Origin: Mycteria americana
Lineage: Eukaryota > Chordata > Aves > Ciconiiformes > Ciconiidae
DNA: 64,000 nt
Assembly (NCBI RefSeq): GCF_035582795.1
Contig: NC_134366.1
Location: 139,710,756-139,774,755, forward strand
Direction: 5' to 3'
Both the position numbers and the translations under genes were made by a program. The notes beneath the pieces are model-generated. The model was not told the DNA's origin. It searched no databases and worked only from the letters and a program-made list of their open reading frames with translations. Below, piece after piece: positions 39,404-53,215 of the stretch (position 1 is its first letter; every line of letters starts with the position of its first letter).

Positions 39404-42400
39404 AGGAAAACAGAATACAGGTATTTTTTTGCTGTCCTCTGATTTTCTGCTGAAATTTGATACTCCCTTACAACAGTTTTGTAAGAGCAGCAGTCCAGCC
39501 TCGCAGCTAATAGCCAGAGGGTCCAGCAGCTAAAAGTCTGAGGAGGTGTTTAGAAATTCTGGAATCAGTTCCCCGCTGCTCCACGGGCTTGTTGCTGGAG
39601 ACTGGGCCTCTCACTTCCCTGTGCACAGAAGGGAGTGAATGCTTCTTCCAGGGCAGCATTGTAACAGCAAGCATTGCAAAGACACTGAGACAGCAAGAAT
39701 GGAAGCCTTAAAAGCACTTTAGACCAACCAACATGCAGTTTGTAACAGCAAGCTCCTACTTCCCATAGTGGACCTAGGTTAATTTTTACTTATGTGTCAT
39801 TTTCTGTCACTTAAATGAGTAAAAGTCAGGCACCTAATGCATTCAATGTAAAAGAGCAAGCTTTTTTGTTGCAACATTGCCCTCTGCTTGAAATGGCTGG
39901 GCTGATGCCACAGACCTCACTCAAGCCTGGCCCATGGAAAAGAGGCAAGTTTGAAAAGCCTCAAAATATGGATTCTCGTGGCTGAGCTAAACAATGAGCA
40001 CAGCACAATCCTTCGGTTAAAAAAAGAAGTTTTCTACATTTCCATAACATGATAACATTGAGGTGTCTCTTCAGTCATTTGAAAAATTGGAAATATAACG
40101 TTATTTTTTCCAAACCATGTCTGGTCATTAATTCTCAAAATAAAAATTAATTTTTTTGTCCTTAGTTGCAGTTCATTGCAACTTGTTGCTGCATTCAGTT
40201 TTACCTATTTATATGGCATTCTGCTTAACATTTTTCAATCATGTTGTGTCTCACTGTTCAAAACTTAGCTCTTGAATATTTTATAGTCATTAATCTTCTA
40301 TATTTATTTTTATTTTTTCTTCCTAGATATTTTCAGTGACTAAAACTAAATGCCAGTCAATTTTTATATGCCTAAAGTGTTGGTCTGTATTTTCTATGTG
40401 CAGTTTTATGAAATCACATGGGCCTGTTCAATCTGCCTTTACATCCTAGTGAACTAATGAAGACCAAATTAAGTCCACATGGGATATGATCCCATGCTCT
40501 GGACCCACAGAAAAATCCCATTCAAGATAATGATGTTGTTCTGGCAAGACTGAGGTCTGTGTTGTGTTCCTACCGTGTGCTTTTTCTCCCAGGTGACCCT
40601 TACGCTTTGGAAAACCCCCCTCAGATCTGTGCAAAGGGAGGGGTCCAGCCACAGGGAACGTATTGCAGGAGCAGAGATTTGATTCCTTAAGCTCTCCTGA
40701 GCTAAACTTTATGAAAACCTGATTCTGCCCTATTAAAATCACTAATTCAATAGTGGTGAAATCAAAGCCTCAATCCTTGTGCAGATGAATTTCCCCTGAA
40801 ATCAAAGGGAGTCTGACAGAAAAAGGGACTGACAGAAATATAAATGAGGATAGCAAGAGTCTCTCTCTCTTGATTAAAATCAACAGGAGCTTTAACTATA
40901 TAAATCAGATGAGAAGACCAGGCCCTTATTGACTGCCATATTTTAAATGTTGTCAGAGAAGCACATTTATTTTGAAATTGTACAAGCAAAGGAAATGCAA
41001 TTCTCTTTATTAACAGATGTTGTATTTTTTTGAAACCTTGAAAGCAAAAGGATCAAGCTTCAGAAGTGCTTTTGGTACAATTTCATTATATACTTTTGAC
41101 TATGCTGGATATTATTTCCAGAAGCACAGGTTTAGACATTTGGTTTCTCCCGTCTTGACTGCATAGACAGGATCCACTCCTGAATACCTAGCTCATGTAT
41201 AATTCCTGATCAAAACATTTACTTGAGCAGTTGCAGGACTGGACCTAGCTTTCATTCCAGTACAGCACAGGTAAGAAGTGCAGTCCAGGACCACTTCACT
41301 CATCATGAATTGCTATGTAGCAAATTATGCAAAATTACCTGAGTATATTTTTCTGTTTTTCTAAAACTTTGAAGCCATTTCAGACTTATTAGCCATTCAC
41401 CACAGTAAGGGGAGAGTCGTTTTTGAGTTCTGGAGTCAGTCTCCAACAGTTGTTGGAATTTCCAAACAACTTAAGGAGTCTTAAGATGAAGTTACTCCCC
41501 TGTGCACCTGAAAAGGGTCTGACTCTTCGTATCACTGGAAAATGAAGATTGTTCAGGGAGATAGCTTTGCAATCAATCTATTTTTTATATTTTATACTAA
41601 CTGTAGAATCCTGAATCAAAGTTTTAATTCCTTTTCAATGATGAAACCAAATGTACACATTTAAAAGATGTTCACAGAGTAATCAGAACAATTTTTGAGT
41701 AAATAGTCACATTAATCCAAATCTAGGGTGGGGGGAATTAATATATCGCACAAACTGCAAAGGAAGTTCATAGAGGAAAGCTGTTTACACGGGAAGCATA
41801 TAACAAAGAATGTAACATGGAGTAGGAAGTTATTGCACTACAGAATTTATATAAAATACACTTTTTTAAATAAAAACACAAAAGGCCTTTTAATGCTTCA
41901 TTGTATAGAACATAGGAGCCTCTGTGCTAATGCAGCAATCTAATGCACTGTGTCCTCACTTCAAAATTGGTCTCAAAATTCAAACATTAGTGATGTTAGA
42001 GGTGATATCTGACCTAACACTAGAGCAACTGACTCAAAGAGCTTTTTAGCACAATATTACGTAACCAAAAGTGTGTACAGGAAGTTGTATTTTTGCCTAT
42101 AACATACATAAATCAAAATGACAATTGGCTTCTTGAGTCTTTTCCTAACAGGTAACACTGGGCAACATATTTTTATTCCTTGAAAAACAACTGGTTCTTT
42201 TAAAAGTAGGTCTCTTCCCCAACATGTAGAGTGAGCTTCTGTTTCCTTAGGTCTATTTGAAACAAGGTTTACCTTCAAATTATTTAATTAACTCCTTCAA
42301 CCTCATCTCTAAACCGCAGTCCAGTACAAAAGCCAGTTGTCTTTTTCAAGCTCAATCGCCAATATAGTCAGCCTGGTAAAAATATCCAGGGCCTACCTGA

Positions 42401-42647
42401 CTGGTTTTTTCATTCATATAATTTTTGAATCATTTGGATAAAATTTAACATTCTGTTCATGAAAAAAATATTTTAAAAGCAAAAAAATGCAAAAAATGCA
42501 TTTTTTTCAAAGTAGCCAGCACAGATCAAGCAAGAAATGCAAATACAGCAAAGGGGGAAGAAAGGCAGAAAACTGTAAGTAAAGGAGGCATGTTTTAATA
42601 TACTATATAAAAAAGAGATATAATAAAACATATATAAAATAGTCCTT

Positions 42648-42703
42648 GTTCACACTTAATGAGGTAACAATGCCAGTTCACACTTAATGAGGTAACAATG
42701 CCA
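42648..42703. repeat. Perfect 28-bp tandem duplication
   Basis: Two identical adjacent 28-base copies (42648-42675 and 42676-42703), beginning GTTCACACTTAATGAGG. Perfect identity suggests a recent duplication, or an assembly artefact, in otherwise single-copy DNA. Confidence 0.95.
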
Positions 42704-44026
42704 GTAGCAAAAGATTTTATTCCAGTCCTACCCCATCTTAATTTTTATCCTAGAACCAACAGGTCTCTACTGCGATTTTCAGTGATGTTACTACCCACTC
42801 ACCTGCTACATGAACATCTGATCCGTAATCGTTTTTCAGAAGACTTTCCTGAAAAAGAATATACTGTGTGTTCTTACCTTTGTTGATCTTTGGATCTCTT
42901 CCCATTGCTCTCCAAACACCAACCTTCTCTTCCTCTTGGGAGCAGTTAGAAGACAACCCACCAAATGAGATGATAGGTGTGTCTTGTTTATCAGGAAAGC
43001 ATTTTGGTAGTCTGGTGCAAATGGCCAGATGGACTCTATTGCATTTGAACCAAGGAGCAAGAAGAACTGAGTGTCATTTCTCTCTGTTATTGTTGCAGCC
43101 ATACCATCTCACAGCTTCACATGTTTTCTAGTTTTAAAATGCTCCGACTCCTCCAGTGTCCCCCTTAACCTGTAAGTTGTTTCAATGCATTTGTTCAGTG
43201 CTTTTGCAAGAGCTTTTGCAAAAGCAGTTGACTGCTAAATGCTATTAAGAGAGCCATCAGTATAAGTGTGAATATTGTCTCTCGTCCAATACGTTTTTAT
43301 TACTTAGTGGTACTGAGTTTAAACTCCAACTGAAATGCCTTCATATTCTAAAACACATCAGGTGTTCTGGGAGCCAAATCCTTCACACTACTCTATCAGT
43401 TTCCTTAATGAAGAAAGGTTAGGTGACTGGCAGGCAGAGACAAAATTGTTTGCATCATGTGATGGTTTCTTGTTCAGTAATCATACACCATGTGACATCT
43501 GCAGGTGGAGTAACATACTTGTCTTTGCATTTGTTCTGTTGCAGGATTAAATAATATTTTTTTGAAATGTTGTGTTATGATAGTTAAGAAGTATTACCCT
43601 TTAGTGCAATGGAGATGTCTTCCAAAACAGCAGTGATACCTTATGGTCCTATATTATTATTGATTGCTATTTAATTTTCTTTTATGACACCTAACACAGA
43701 TCCAGATGGATCCCATTGTAGAACAAGGAAGTAGCACACAAATATTATTGCTCTTTTTAATTAAAAGTAGCTAAAGAACATGCTATTAGCTAACACTTAA
43801 TTCAAAAAGATAAGATTATCCTAATTATACCTATGAACCCAACAGAATGGTGACATGTCGTTACCTTAGACATTGACTGTAGTCCTGTGGTTCATGTAAA
43901 CCCTGAATCTAAGAGCAGTCTGGGTAATTAATTTCATTAGATTAATTTTTTACCTCAAATAAGTATTTAAATACATATTTAACATCATCAGGAGTAATGT
44001 ACACTTCTACATCTGGAAGTCTATGG

Positions 44027-44356
44027 CTATGTTTACACTGGCATCTTAGTGGAAATTGGGAGAGCTCTCTTAACATGAATCTCAGCTATCCCCACTTCTT
44101 CTGCTTTGCTTCACATCACAGAGCAATGTTGGACCATGCAAACTGGATGACTTTTAGATGAAGCTGAACCAGAAAACTTGTTCCATGAGGGCACCTCCTG
44201 TGCTGCAACCAATACAAAGCACTCAGGCCTTGGTACCAGACTAGAGCTAGTCCACAATAGTAGCCCTGATACACATAGTGTAAATTGTCAGCACAAACTG
44301 TTTTCCTCAACAAATCTGCTTCTATTGTGTTGTACTACTTGCTAACGTAGACATAG
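44027..44356. mobile_element. Possible non-autonomous DNA transposon remnant
   Basis: The left end CTATGTTTACACTGGCA (44027-44043) and the reverse complement of the right end (44340-44356) match at 13 of 17 positions, and all four mismatches are transitions. The 330-bp span has no coding capacity. Terminal CTATGTCTACACT-like inverted repeats recall old amniote hAT-type elements, but I cannot see a clear 8-bp target duplication and no family is proven. It may instead be a chance inverted repeat. Confidence 0.4.
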
Positions 44357-47300
44357 ACTATCTCTACCATGGTTATTACCTCCAGTCCATGTAGCCTTGG
44401 CTAAATCCCTTATTCAAGCAAATTTTGCCATTGTCATCAGTGGTACTGCATAAAAAGAACAATATATAGCCAAAGATGAAATTGTCCCCAGTGTGTTCTC
44501 CAACTTAATGCAGGTGGAATCATCTAAACAATAAATTCTTGATAACCCTTGGATAGTTGTGGTTTGCAGTTTGGACCACACTCTTAAATATTGCATATTT
44601 CTATAGTCAATTTGCTCTAAAGTTGGTGTTACATTTTATTAAGGCAGTACACAGTCCTACATCAACTCTCACTCCAAAATCGTTAAATCAGTGGAATGAT
44701 TAAACTGACTGCAAGTGGCCCTATTTCACTTAACAGTAACTCTTAGTTTATACTGGTATGAATAAATGCAAATGGCTGTGCAAATGGCTAAGCAGTGATG
44801 GAGGGTCAGAAGCCCAGCTTGAGTATTTTGTGCCGATCTACCATGTCTAGATATCTTTCCATTTGGATCATCAGTTGAAATTTATTTAAATTAGGGGGCT
44901 AGTAGGGTTTTGATCGTGTGCTTAGTTGCTCTTATGTCTAGGACATATGTCGTAAAAAGTAATGCAAGAAACAAAAAGCCTATTCCTTATCTTACTTCTT
45001 TAACAATTGCAAGGTGAAGGACATATGTCTTATACTGATATTTTCGCTCTAAGTTTTGCTCAGATAGCATCTCTCAGTGGAGGTTCAGAATACGAAACAT
45101 TTATGCCTGTTCTTGAAGTCCTTAAGCAGAAAGCCAATGGGAATTCTGCCTGTATAAAACTGAAGGATGGAGCAATATACTATAGCTTTAGGCAAAAGGA
45201 ACAGTTTCTAACACATATTACAAAATGAAAAAAAGAAAAAAACACCATTGGGGACAATCATGGGTACTTCTGCTAGGATGCAGAGTTCTGGATTTATACC
45301 TCTAAATTTTCAAAGAGTTATGCAGAGTTTTACCTATGTAACTCTTTCAAAAGTCAAAGGAGCCATGCTGATAAGCTGAAACATGGAGGGGTTAGTGTAC
45401 AAAAAACCTGAGAGTCGAATACATAGCCTATTGCTTTAAGATCACTGTAAATATCAACTAAAAATATGTACTAATTCATGTTTATAAGTTATTACTGTGT
45501 TAGTTTCATAGATACGGTAGCATGACTATTATTAGTTTTATTGAGTTTAATGAACTTTACTTTGTATTCCTCTGTGAATGCTCTGAATGCTGCAAACAAA
45601 AAAAGCACAACAGTATTTTTTCAAGTTCTCTTGGCGCGATAGCAGTGTCTTCACTATTGTTCAATTTTACAGAATTAGCAACATTTCATCATACAATGCT
45701 ATATTAACGACATACCTTTCTTTAAAGAACTGTCACTAGGAGATAAAAGCATACGTGATAAGTCTTGTCTAATCTCATTCATCTGCCTTTACAAAATGCC
45801 CCAGACATTTTGTGGGAGAACATGCTGCTTTTGCTTCATGCGTTGTTTGTATTTGGGGGTGGGGCAGGGGAATAATAGGGCATTTTGCAATGGTAATTGC
45901 ATCAAACATGCTTTTTTTTTCATTATTATTGTATTTGTTAGAAGCATTTTGATTTAATTTCTTTTTGTAGATAAGACTGTTTGACAATAGCTCTATTTTT
46001 TTCAGCTAACCATCTGATTCCATTAGACTAATAACTTCTCACATTTAGTGGTATTTGTATCAATGTCTCCATATCAGCTGCATTTTAACTTCATAAAAAA
46101 GGAAATGTGATTATTATTTTTGTCATACTAGATTTTGCTGATCAACTAAATATTTCTGCACCGATCTACATATTAATATGCATGTTGTAGTCTGTACAAT
46201 TGTTCAACATCAAAATATCTGTTTAATTTATGTCAAATGTCTGTAAAATAAATGCATTGTTCTCCATTTCAGTCTGATAGAATAAGCAGGATAGTAAATA
46301 AATGTGTAAATGAATCATCTGTGTCTCATTTCAGTTCTCTGCATGAAACCACTTTACATTGAACATTGCATATATACCAAAACAATAATCCATAGTGTCT
46401 GTAGATTCCATTACTTGACAATATTATACAGGGATCTCTGGCAGACAGTGTGTACAGAAATAAATCATTTGGCTATGCAAATAAAGTCAGAATCCATTAG
46501 TTTTTTAAAAAATTAAATACAGTGCTTCTAAGCCTTTTTCTTTTCTTCTCTGTTCAGCATTACTGCTAATTACTACTCGCACTGTCATAGATACAAGACC
46601 TCAAATGACTTTACAAGGGTGAGTAAACATTATTGCCTGCAGGATGGAAAGCAGAAGCATGGAAAGATTTAGCAGCCTTTTTTTGGATAGTCAAGCCTAG
46701 GTACCTCAGCCTAATATTCAGAGGTGGTGGATAAACCAATCTCTTGTTCAACTTACTAGTAAGCAACAACCTAGCTTGGACCCCAGCACCTTTTTGCCCA
46801 ACGTGGACCAATTTTTTTATAGCACAAAAACTGAAAGAAAATATAAGTTGTACTGGGAATTATTTTTTTCCTTCAAGATGAGTCATGGAAATAACTGATT
46901 CTTTTGCAGGCAAAGTTTTGCTGCAAATGCAACTATAATAGAGCATCTCTAGCATTCAGAAAATAAGGAATATGATTTCTTTATCTTCAAAATAGAAAGC
47001 TATTTTTTAATTTCTACATCTGAACTGTATTACAATGAAATAAAAATACAGGACCAACTTCTGCCCTTTGGTGAGCATGCTGATTATAGTTATTATGAGA
47101 GAGCTTAGAGGCACGCTTTAGCTTCACAACTGCATTGTGCTATACATACCTCAAGACACAGTTCATTGCACTGCAGAACTTTTCCCCTTTCAGCTTTTAA
47201 TCTAAGGGTTCCTCCTCTGAATGTGTAGTACTGCACATAAATCTAAATCTGTTCCATCTTCCTCTTCTCCCTCATACTCATTCCCAACCTCCTCTTTCCT

Positions 47301-50300
47301 TAAAAACAAAACCCACCGCTTTGTTACTGCTTCTCCCAGTCTATTCTTCTTGGCATTGATTTGAGTAATTGCATTTGAAAGAAAGGATATTGAGTTTCAT
47401 TTATTGTTCAATAACCAAGCAGTCTGCAGCCCACACATCTACCTGTGGTACCCGAAAGTATCTCCAAAACTCCAGTACTGGGTGGACATTCCAGCTGCCC
47501 CATGGTTCCACCCTGCAGCAAGACCTGGGTCTTGTGTAAGTCCTCTGACCCTCCAAATTTTCACTGCACAGAAAAGAAACTAAACCATGCAGGAGATACA
47601 GAGTGGAGCATTTTCCAACAATCGCCGAGCCTGGACAATCAAGGGATCAGGATACACCACCGTAGTTCAGACACAGCTAAAAATATCTTCGATCATGCCG
47701 TGACATTAGGCGATCTTTCTGTTCTAGCTATTTCGTCTTCTTCCATCTGCTCCTCTCCCTCTATTCTTTCTTGTTGAGCTGGGTTCACAATAATATCTAG
47801 CACCCTAGCATCTCATCCCAACTCCATAGCAGCCTAAGAAAGGAATGGGCTTGATGCTAGCAAGAAAATAAAAATACAGAAAATCTCCACTATTTTATTG
47901 GTGCAATCTGACCTGTGGCTGAACAAATGCAGCTAGAAAGCAGGCAAACTATTTTATGCAAAGCTGCAAATGTGATATGTGGTCAGGATTAGGTCCCAAA
48001 GAAAGAAATATTCTTGGCAGACCAGGAACAGAGCAGGTCATAGGGATCACACTGACAAAGTACTGAGATGCCAGTAGGTTAGCATAAAAGTGCCTTTCTC
48101 TAATCTATTCAGAGGAAAACTTCAAGCATTTCTAACACAAATATTAGGAAAGAAAACAACCTAAATAGTCAGGATATCATGATGTCAAACCTTAATTTAC
48201 TGTATTATGCTTAAATCATGTTTCTGCTGACTCTCTGAATGCAAATTTTCATTGAGTGTAGAAAAAACTAAATCAAAAGTTGAGTAAAATTTGTTCAGAC
48301 CTTTTTTTGGTCTCTAGAAACCCATGTCCATTCTTCTGTCTTAAAAGAAAGACAGAAATCGGGGGGAAGGAGGGGAGTGGAAATTAGACTATATTGTATT
48401 CTGAAGTGGGTTCGGTGTTTTTTAAAGGTTTCAGAGTACCTCACAGACCACAGGCCTCACTTGCCTGCATAAGCAAACGGTGAAAGTGTCTACAAAAAAA
48501 TTCATTACTTATCTGTGGTGACAGCAAGCCAGTTTCCAGGCCCTGGTCTTCTGAAAGAAGTTGCATGCTTAACTCTCTAAACTGTGGCTTTCTCCAAATG
48601 AAATATCAACTTTTAATGGATATGAATATGGTTCCGATTGTTAATAGAGCTGACTCATTTTTAGACTGTCAGCCAATAAACTTTCCCCCAGTAAAATAAC
48701 TGAAATTACCTTTCGAAGAGCACTTCTAGTACTTAGAGGTTTTCATCCAAGCACTGAAATACCAGCAGACTTAATCTATGGGAACAGCAGAATCCACAAC
48801 TGAAATTACGTTCATAAATAGGCATCGAATTTTCAAATCAGTTTCATGTAAGCAAGCAGCCACTTTTCAATATTTCAGCACTATTTTCTCCTCAGTCGTA
48901 CACTAAAATGATACCAGAATTGCAAAATGTAGTTACTTTCTCTTCGTCAGTTTATGATGAAAACACTAATCAAAATCATAACTGCATCTTGCAAGAAACA
49001 TAGAGGTTTTGACTCATATTTTTGTTCTGCACTAGAACAAAAAATGGGAACTTTGTCACTGAAAGCCCATAGATCAGGCATCAAAGGCTATCATCGATTA
49101 ATGCCCTTCCTTCAAGGGCTTACCTGGCTGTTGGCTGGCATTGGAAGGGACTGAGCCTATTCTTTTGTCCTCATGGATCACCTAAGGGGACATGGCCTTC
49201 ACATGGGTCCTGTAACTAGAAATCTGCAGCATGGTGCCTCAATCAGAGGGAAGCACAGCCTGACCTCCAGCACAGACCTGGCATTTGGGCATTTTCCAAT
49301 GCTTGCTTTTAAAACCAGACTGAATTCTACTCAGTTATCCGAAAGCCATCATCTATAGATAACCAACATTATACAGGAAGCCTTGATTGACCTGAAATCC
49401 AATCATAAGGACTCAATATCCATGAAAACTATAGCTGCCTTATCCACACCAGAGCTTTTTATATTTTGTCATTATGTGTTAAAAAAATCCTACTACTGAA
49501 CAAGGCACTATGAACCAATGAGGATTGAGAACCCACTTTAATGGAAGTTTTGAGTACCTAAATGATTCAAAATTGAACTCTACATTTACAAAATTCTTTC
49601 TTTTCAGCTTTTTGGGAAAAAGTACTGCACAAACAAGAATGCTACATACTCCCCATGAAAACATAAAATAATTGCATTATTGGCTCACGGTAACTAATTT
49701 ATCAGAGGACTTTCACTGTTTAGACACTGAAAGTTACTGATGCTTGATAGAGTGAAAAATAGATGCTATTAATCAGATGATGAGAAAAATAGTCTGCAGT
49801 TTTGTTATCCAACAACATCAAAGGGCCCAGAGGGAACAAGAGTTTACTCAAAGCTGCTAAATTGGCTTAAAACTACAAACTGACTTTGTCTTAATGAGGA
49901 TTTTATCTAGTATTAATTGCTACAGGTGAACTAAGATGTAGTCAAACGCATATTTTTTCTTCTCCCTAATGAAGACACGACCACAAGGAGCAAGGCCAGA
50001 GAGACAAAAATATTTGTTAGTCACCAATGTGCCTTCAAATGCATTAATCTGTATCTTAAAAAGCATTTAATCATGTTGAACTACTATAACTATAAAATAT
50101 ATCTTATTTGCAGAAAGTAAAGACAAACCAAACATTAACAGCACCAAAAGGAATAAATTTTTAAATTATAATAAATAAGCATGATTTGTTTTGTTATTTC
50201 TCACTCCTCATCCTCATGTTTTCCACAGATTATCATCCTTCCCACACTGGAAATCAGCACAGCAATAATTTATTGCTAATCTCTACTAAATTCCCATTTA

Positions 50301-51000
50301 GGTATTTCTACATTCCTACAGGTTGAGTTATGTTATCACTTACTGTTATTTAAACTATAAATGAAACTATTGTTTTACTTCACAAAATAAATCTATTTTT
50401 ATTATTTGCTCTCTTATTTTACAGTTTTCAAACAGCAGTTTGCAGTTATTCTTCATAATCTCTTCCCATGTCAATTTGTTTCTACTAGATGGCATGAGAT
50501 GAGCTGTCCACTGTGAAGTATCAGTACAGTATCCATATCCATGCTGTTAAAGTTAAAAAAGCTTCTTAAGAGATTATTACAACTTAGTGCATTCATTAAG
50601 GAAAAGGGTTCAAAGCAAACTTTACTGCAATTAGACTTTGGATAATCCACAGTGAAAGAGCCATTATGAATGCTTCAGCTGCAGGAAATGTTTCTACTTT
50701 ATTAAACACTAAGGCATCCAACCACAAAACACAGATCCATAAAGAAGCAGAATTCATTAGCTCAGCCACTCAAGGAACTACTTGTATTTACCACCTTTTC
50801 AATTTTAATCTTCTGATGTTGTTGGTTTAATGATTTCATTAAAATATATAAAGAAGCAGGCATAATTGTACCATTCTCAGAAACGAACTGTGTCTTCTGT
50901 TCTCCAATACCTCACCAGGATGCTACATGATAGAAACACATTTGTGACTCATCTTCCAGTGGCAAGTCGGATGACCACTTGAGCAAGTGACTCCACATCC

Positions 51001-51032
51001 ATACACATACACACACCCATACACGCACACAG
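51001..51032. repeat. Interrupted AC microsatellite
   Basis: An imperfect CA-rich repeat with ATACAC and CACGCA interruptions in the intergenic region. Confidence 0.8.
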
Positions 51033-52210
51033 CACATATGGAATCTGGCGCTGTCTTAGCACAGTAGTCTGCAAACCAAAACTCTGCAATGCCTTGCATA
51101 TGTGCTGCGATATAGCTGCAATCTGAAGAGATTTCTCAGTTCACCAATGCGCAGCAGATAGGAGGACCTCACAGTTCTCACGGCTCTAATTCATAGTTGA
51201 ACCAGAAGAAGCTGTATACCAGGACATCATTTTCCATGCACACAGAAAAATGGAAGTGTAACACCTGCACATCACTACAATTGCTATGAGGCTTATATAC
51301 CTGGCATAAATTAAAGCATACGTAGACTAGAATAACTTCATTCTGTCATGAAATGTTACATCTCCAAAATAAGAAGTTTCTTATGGCAGCAACAGTAGAA
51401 CTGCTGCTTTAATTATTCCCCACTCTTGCTTGCCTGACCTCTCTTCTCATCAGGACCGTATAAGCAAGCCCTGTTTAATCACTTTAAGCAAGTTCCACAA
51501 GTATGTTTACTTTGTAAGGACTGGAGAAAAGCTCTAATTTTTCTATGAAATATTTCAAAACTAAATTGAAAGTTAGCCCCCCTTTCCTGGGGAGCACAAA
51601 ACAAAATTCCCAGTAATCAAAAGAAATAAAGCGCTTAGTACATACAAAAAAAACCCCGATTCTATGTTGTTAAATAGTAACAGAAAAGAGTAGCTACTGT
51701 TTTCATGTCTGAGCCCTTATTCTCACCTAGCAAAATGAACAAAGAAAAAACAAATTTAAAGAGGCACCACTGCATAAATATGCAGCTACCTCTGCTTTCT
51801 GTGAGAAAAGTTTCACTTCAGTATTTCCCCACAGTTAACATTGAAAGTGATTTTTGGATAATCAGCATGTCTTGTTCTCCTTGAAATTTGTAATCATGAC
51901 TTCTGCAGAATTAAATCACAGGGACTGTCAGCAATGTATCCAGAGCTCTGAATGAATAAAATTGTAATTCCAGGAGTGTATTAATGTTGCAAATTAATTT
52001 GACAGTCATTGTGATATGTCTGATCAGGCCAAACTACTTTGTTACCATGCATATGTTCGGAGGCATTGCCTTTCACAACAGCTATTTGAAACAGAGTGTT
52101 AGAAATCAAATGAAGTCTACCAACCTCCCACTTTTAAATTTTAAACAACAGTAAGTGATTCCCCTTTCATTTGGAAGCTTGGGTTGATAACAGCACCAGA
52201 TTCAGTTTCA

Positions 52211-52215
52211 CCCAC
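52211..52215. repeat. Left copy of 5-bp flank (putative target-site duplication)
   Basis: CCCAC immediately precedes the LTR-like end TGTGCTGG at 52216. The same five bases follow the far end of the element at 54802-54806. Retroviral integration normally duplicates 4-6 bp, so this pair is compatible with one integration event spanning 52216-54801. Confidence 0.6.
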
Positions 52216-52548
52216 TGTGCTGGTTTTGGCTGGCATGGAGTTAATTTTCTTCATAGTAGCTAAAATGGGGCTATGTTTTGGATTTGTGCTGAAAACAGTG
52301 TTGACAATACAGGGATGTTGTAGTTACTGCTGAGCAGTGCTCACACAGAGTCAAGGCCTTTTCTGCTCCTCACCCCACCCCACCAGCGAGTAGGCTGGGG
52401 GTGCACAAGAAGCTGGGAGGGGACACAGCTGGGACAGCTGACCCCAACTGACCAAAGGGCTATCCCATACCATATGCCATCATGCTCAGCATATAAAGCT
52501 GGGGGAAGAAGAAGGAAGGGGGGGGACGATCGGAGTTATGGTGTTTGT
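52216..52548 (+). mobile_element. Partial LTR, inverted relative to the main LTR
   Basis: Starts TGTGCTGGTTTTGGCTGG and follows the U3 of the LTR at 54188-54801 (read on the minus strand) for about 333 bases. It includes the TATA-like CATATAAAGC (TATAAAG at 52492-52498) and the purine-rich GGGGGAAGAAGAAGG stretch. Similarity stops near GTGTTTGTTT at about 52548, so the rest of R and U5 is missing. By-eye comparison with the other LTR gives about 19 substitutions in roughly 300 aligned bases, plus one insertion in the other copy. U3 is outermost here as well as at the far end of the element. Confidence 0.85.
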
Positions 52549-52904
52549 TTCTCCACCCCTTATTCCATATCATTTACATCATGCTCAGGTCCCACACTAT
52601 CCAATACATCCTCATTAACCACCACCCCAGTTCCCATCCTTTGATATAATACACAGATATCATTCCCTTAGTCTATGGATCACCCTTGTAAAATGTCCAT
52701 AAAATGTCCAGAAATGTCCACAAATTGTCCACTGAGTTCATTTAGTCCATGACTTTGGGCTCCATCTGTTATGGTGGTCACTCAGGACAGGAGAGGTGGT
52801 GTGTTGCGTGGAGTTACTGGGCACCAAAGCCGGCTCAGGTCAGGTCACTGCTGCACTTGCACTGCTTCTTGTAGGGCTGTCCTCCATTGGTTCAGGTGGC
52901 TCCT

Positions 52905-53215
52905 GCCATAGTAATTCCCGTAACATGCAACTCAAATCATGGGTTACCACAATTTAAAGGTATATCCATTACAATATTCACCCTTGGTCCCTTTGGGCCA
53001 GGTTATAGGGTCTAACATCGCAATGAACTCCTCCCCTTGCTCCTAGGTCTGGCTAACAACAAGGGGTTCTTGCTATAGTAATTCCCGTAACAATGAACTC
53101 CAATTCCGGGTTACAACAATTTAAAGGTATTTCCATTACAATCTCCACCCCTGGCCCCTTTGGACCAGACCATCAGGTTTAACACTGCAATGAATTCCTC
53201 CCCTTGCCCCTGCTC
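52905..53215. repeat. Two-copy tandem duplication, about 165-bp period
   Basis: A block starting ATAGTAATTCCCGTAACA near 52910 recurs near 53075. It continues through GGGTTACNACAATTTAAAGG, the CCCTTTGGNCCAG stretch and CTCCTCCCCTTGC. The copies differ at scattered positions. The duplication lies within the non-coding internal part of the retroviral element. Confidence 0.85.

Larger units (their letters stand above)
38641..52215. other. KCNB2-TERF1 intergenic region, left part
   Basis: AT-rich single-copy DNA without any recognisable exon or RNA gene. Open frames reach only 110 codons (47445-47777, +) and none shows a known domain or homologous partner frame. Small features inside are a T18 run at 39386-39403, a 14-bp palindrome at 43212-43225, a 28-bp tandem duplication, a possible DNA-transposon remnant and an AC-rich microsatellite, listed separately where useful. 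Confidence 0.7.

Noticed and set aside
39386-39405. Polypyrimidine tract followed by AG as a splice acceptor
   Set aside because: It is a pure T homopolymer, no coding exon follows, and it lies downstream of the KCNB2 stop.
47445-47777. 110-codon intergenic open frame
   Set aside because: Low-complexity Ser-rich tail and no family resemblance; length is within chance expectation for 64 kb.
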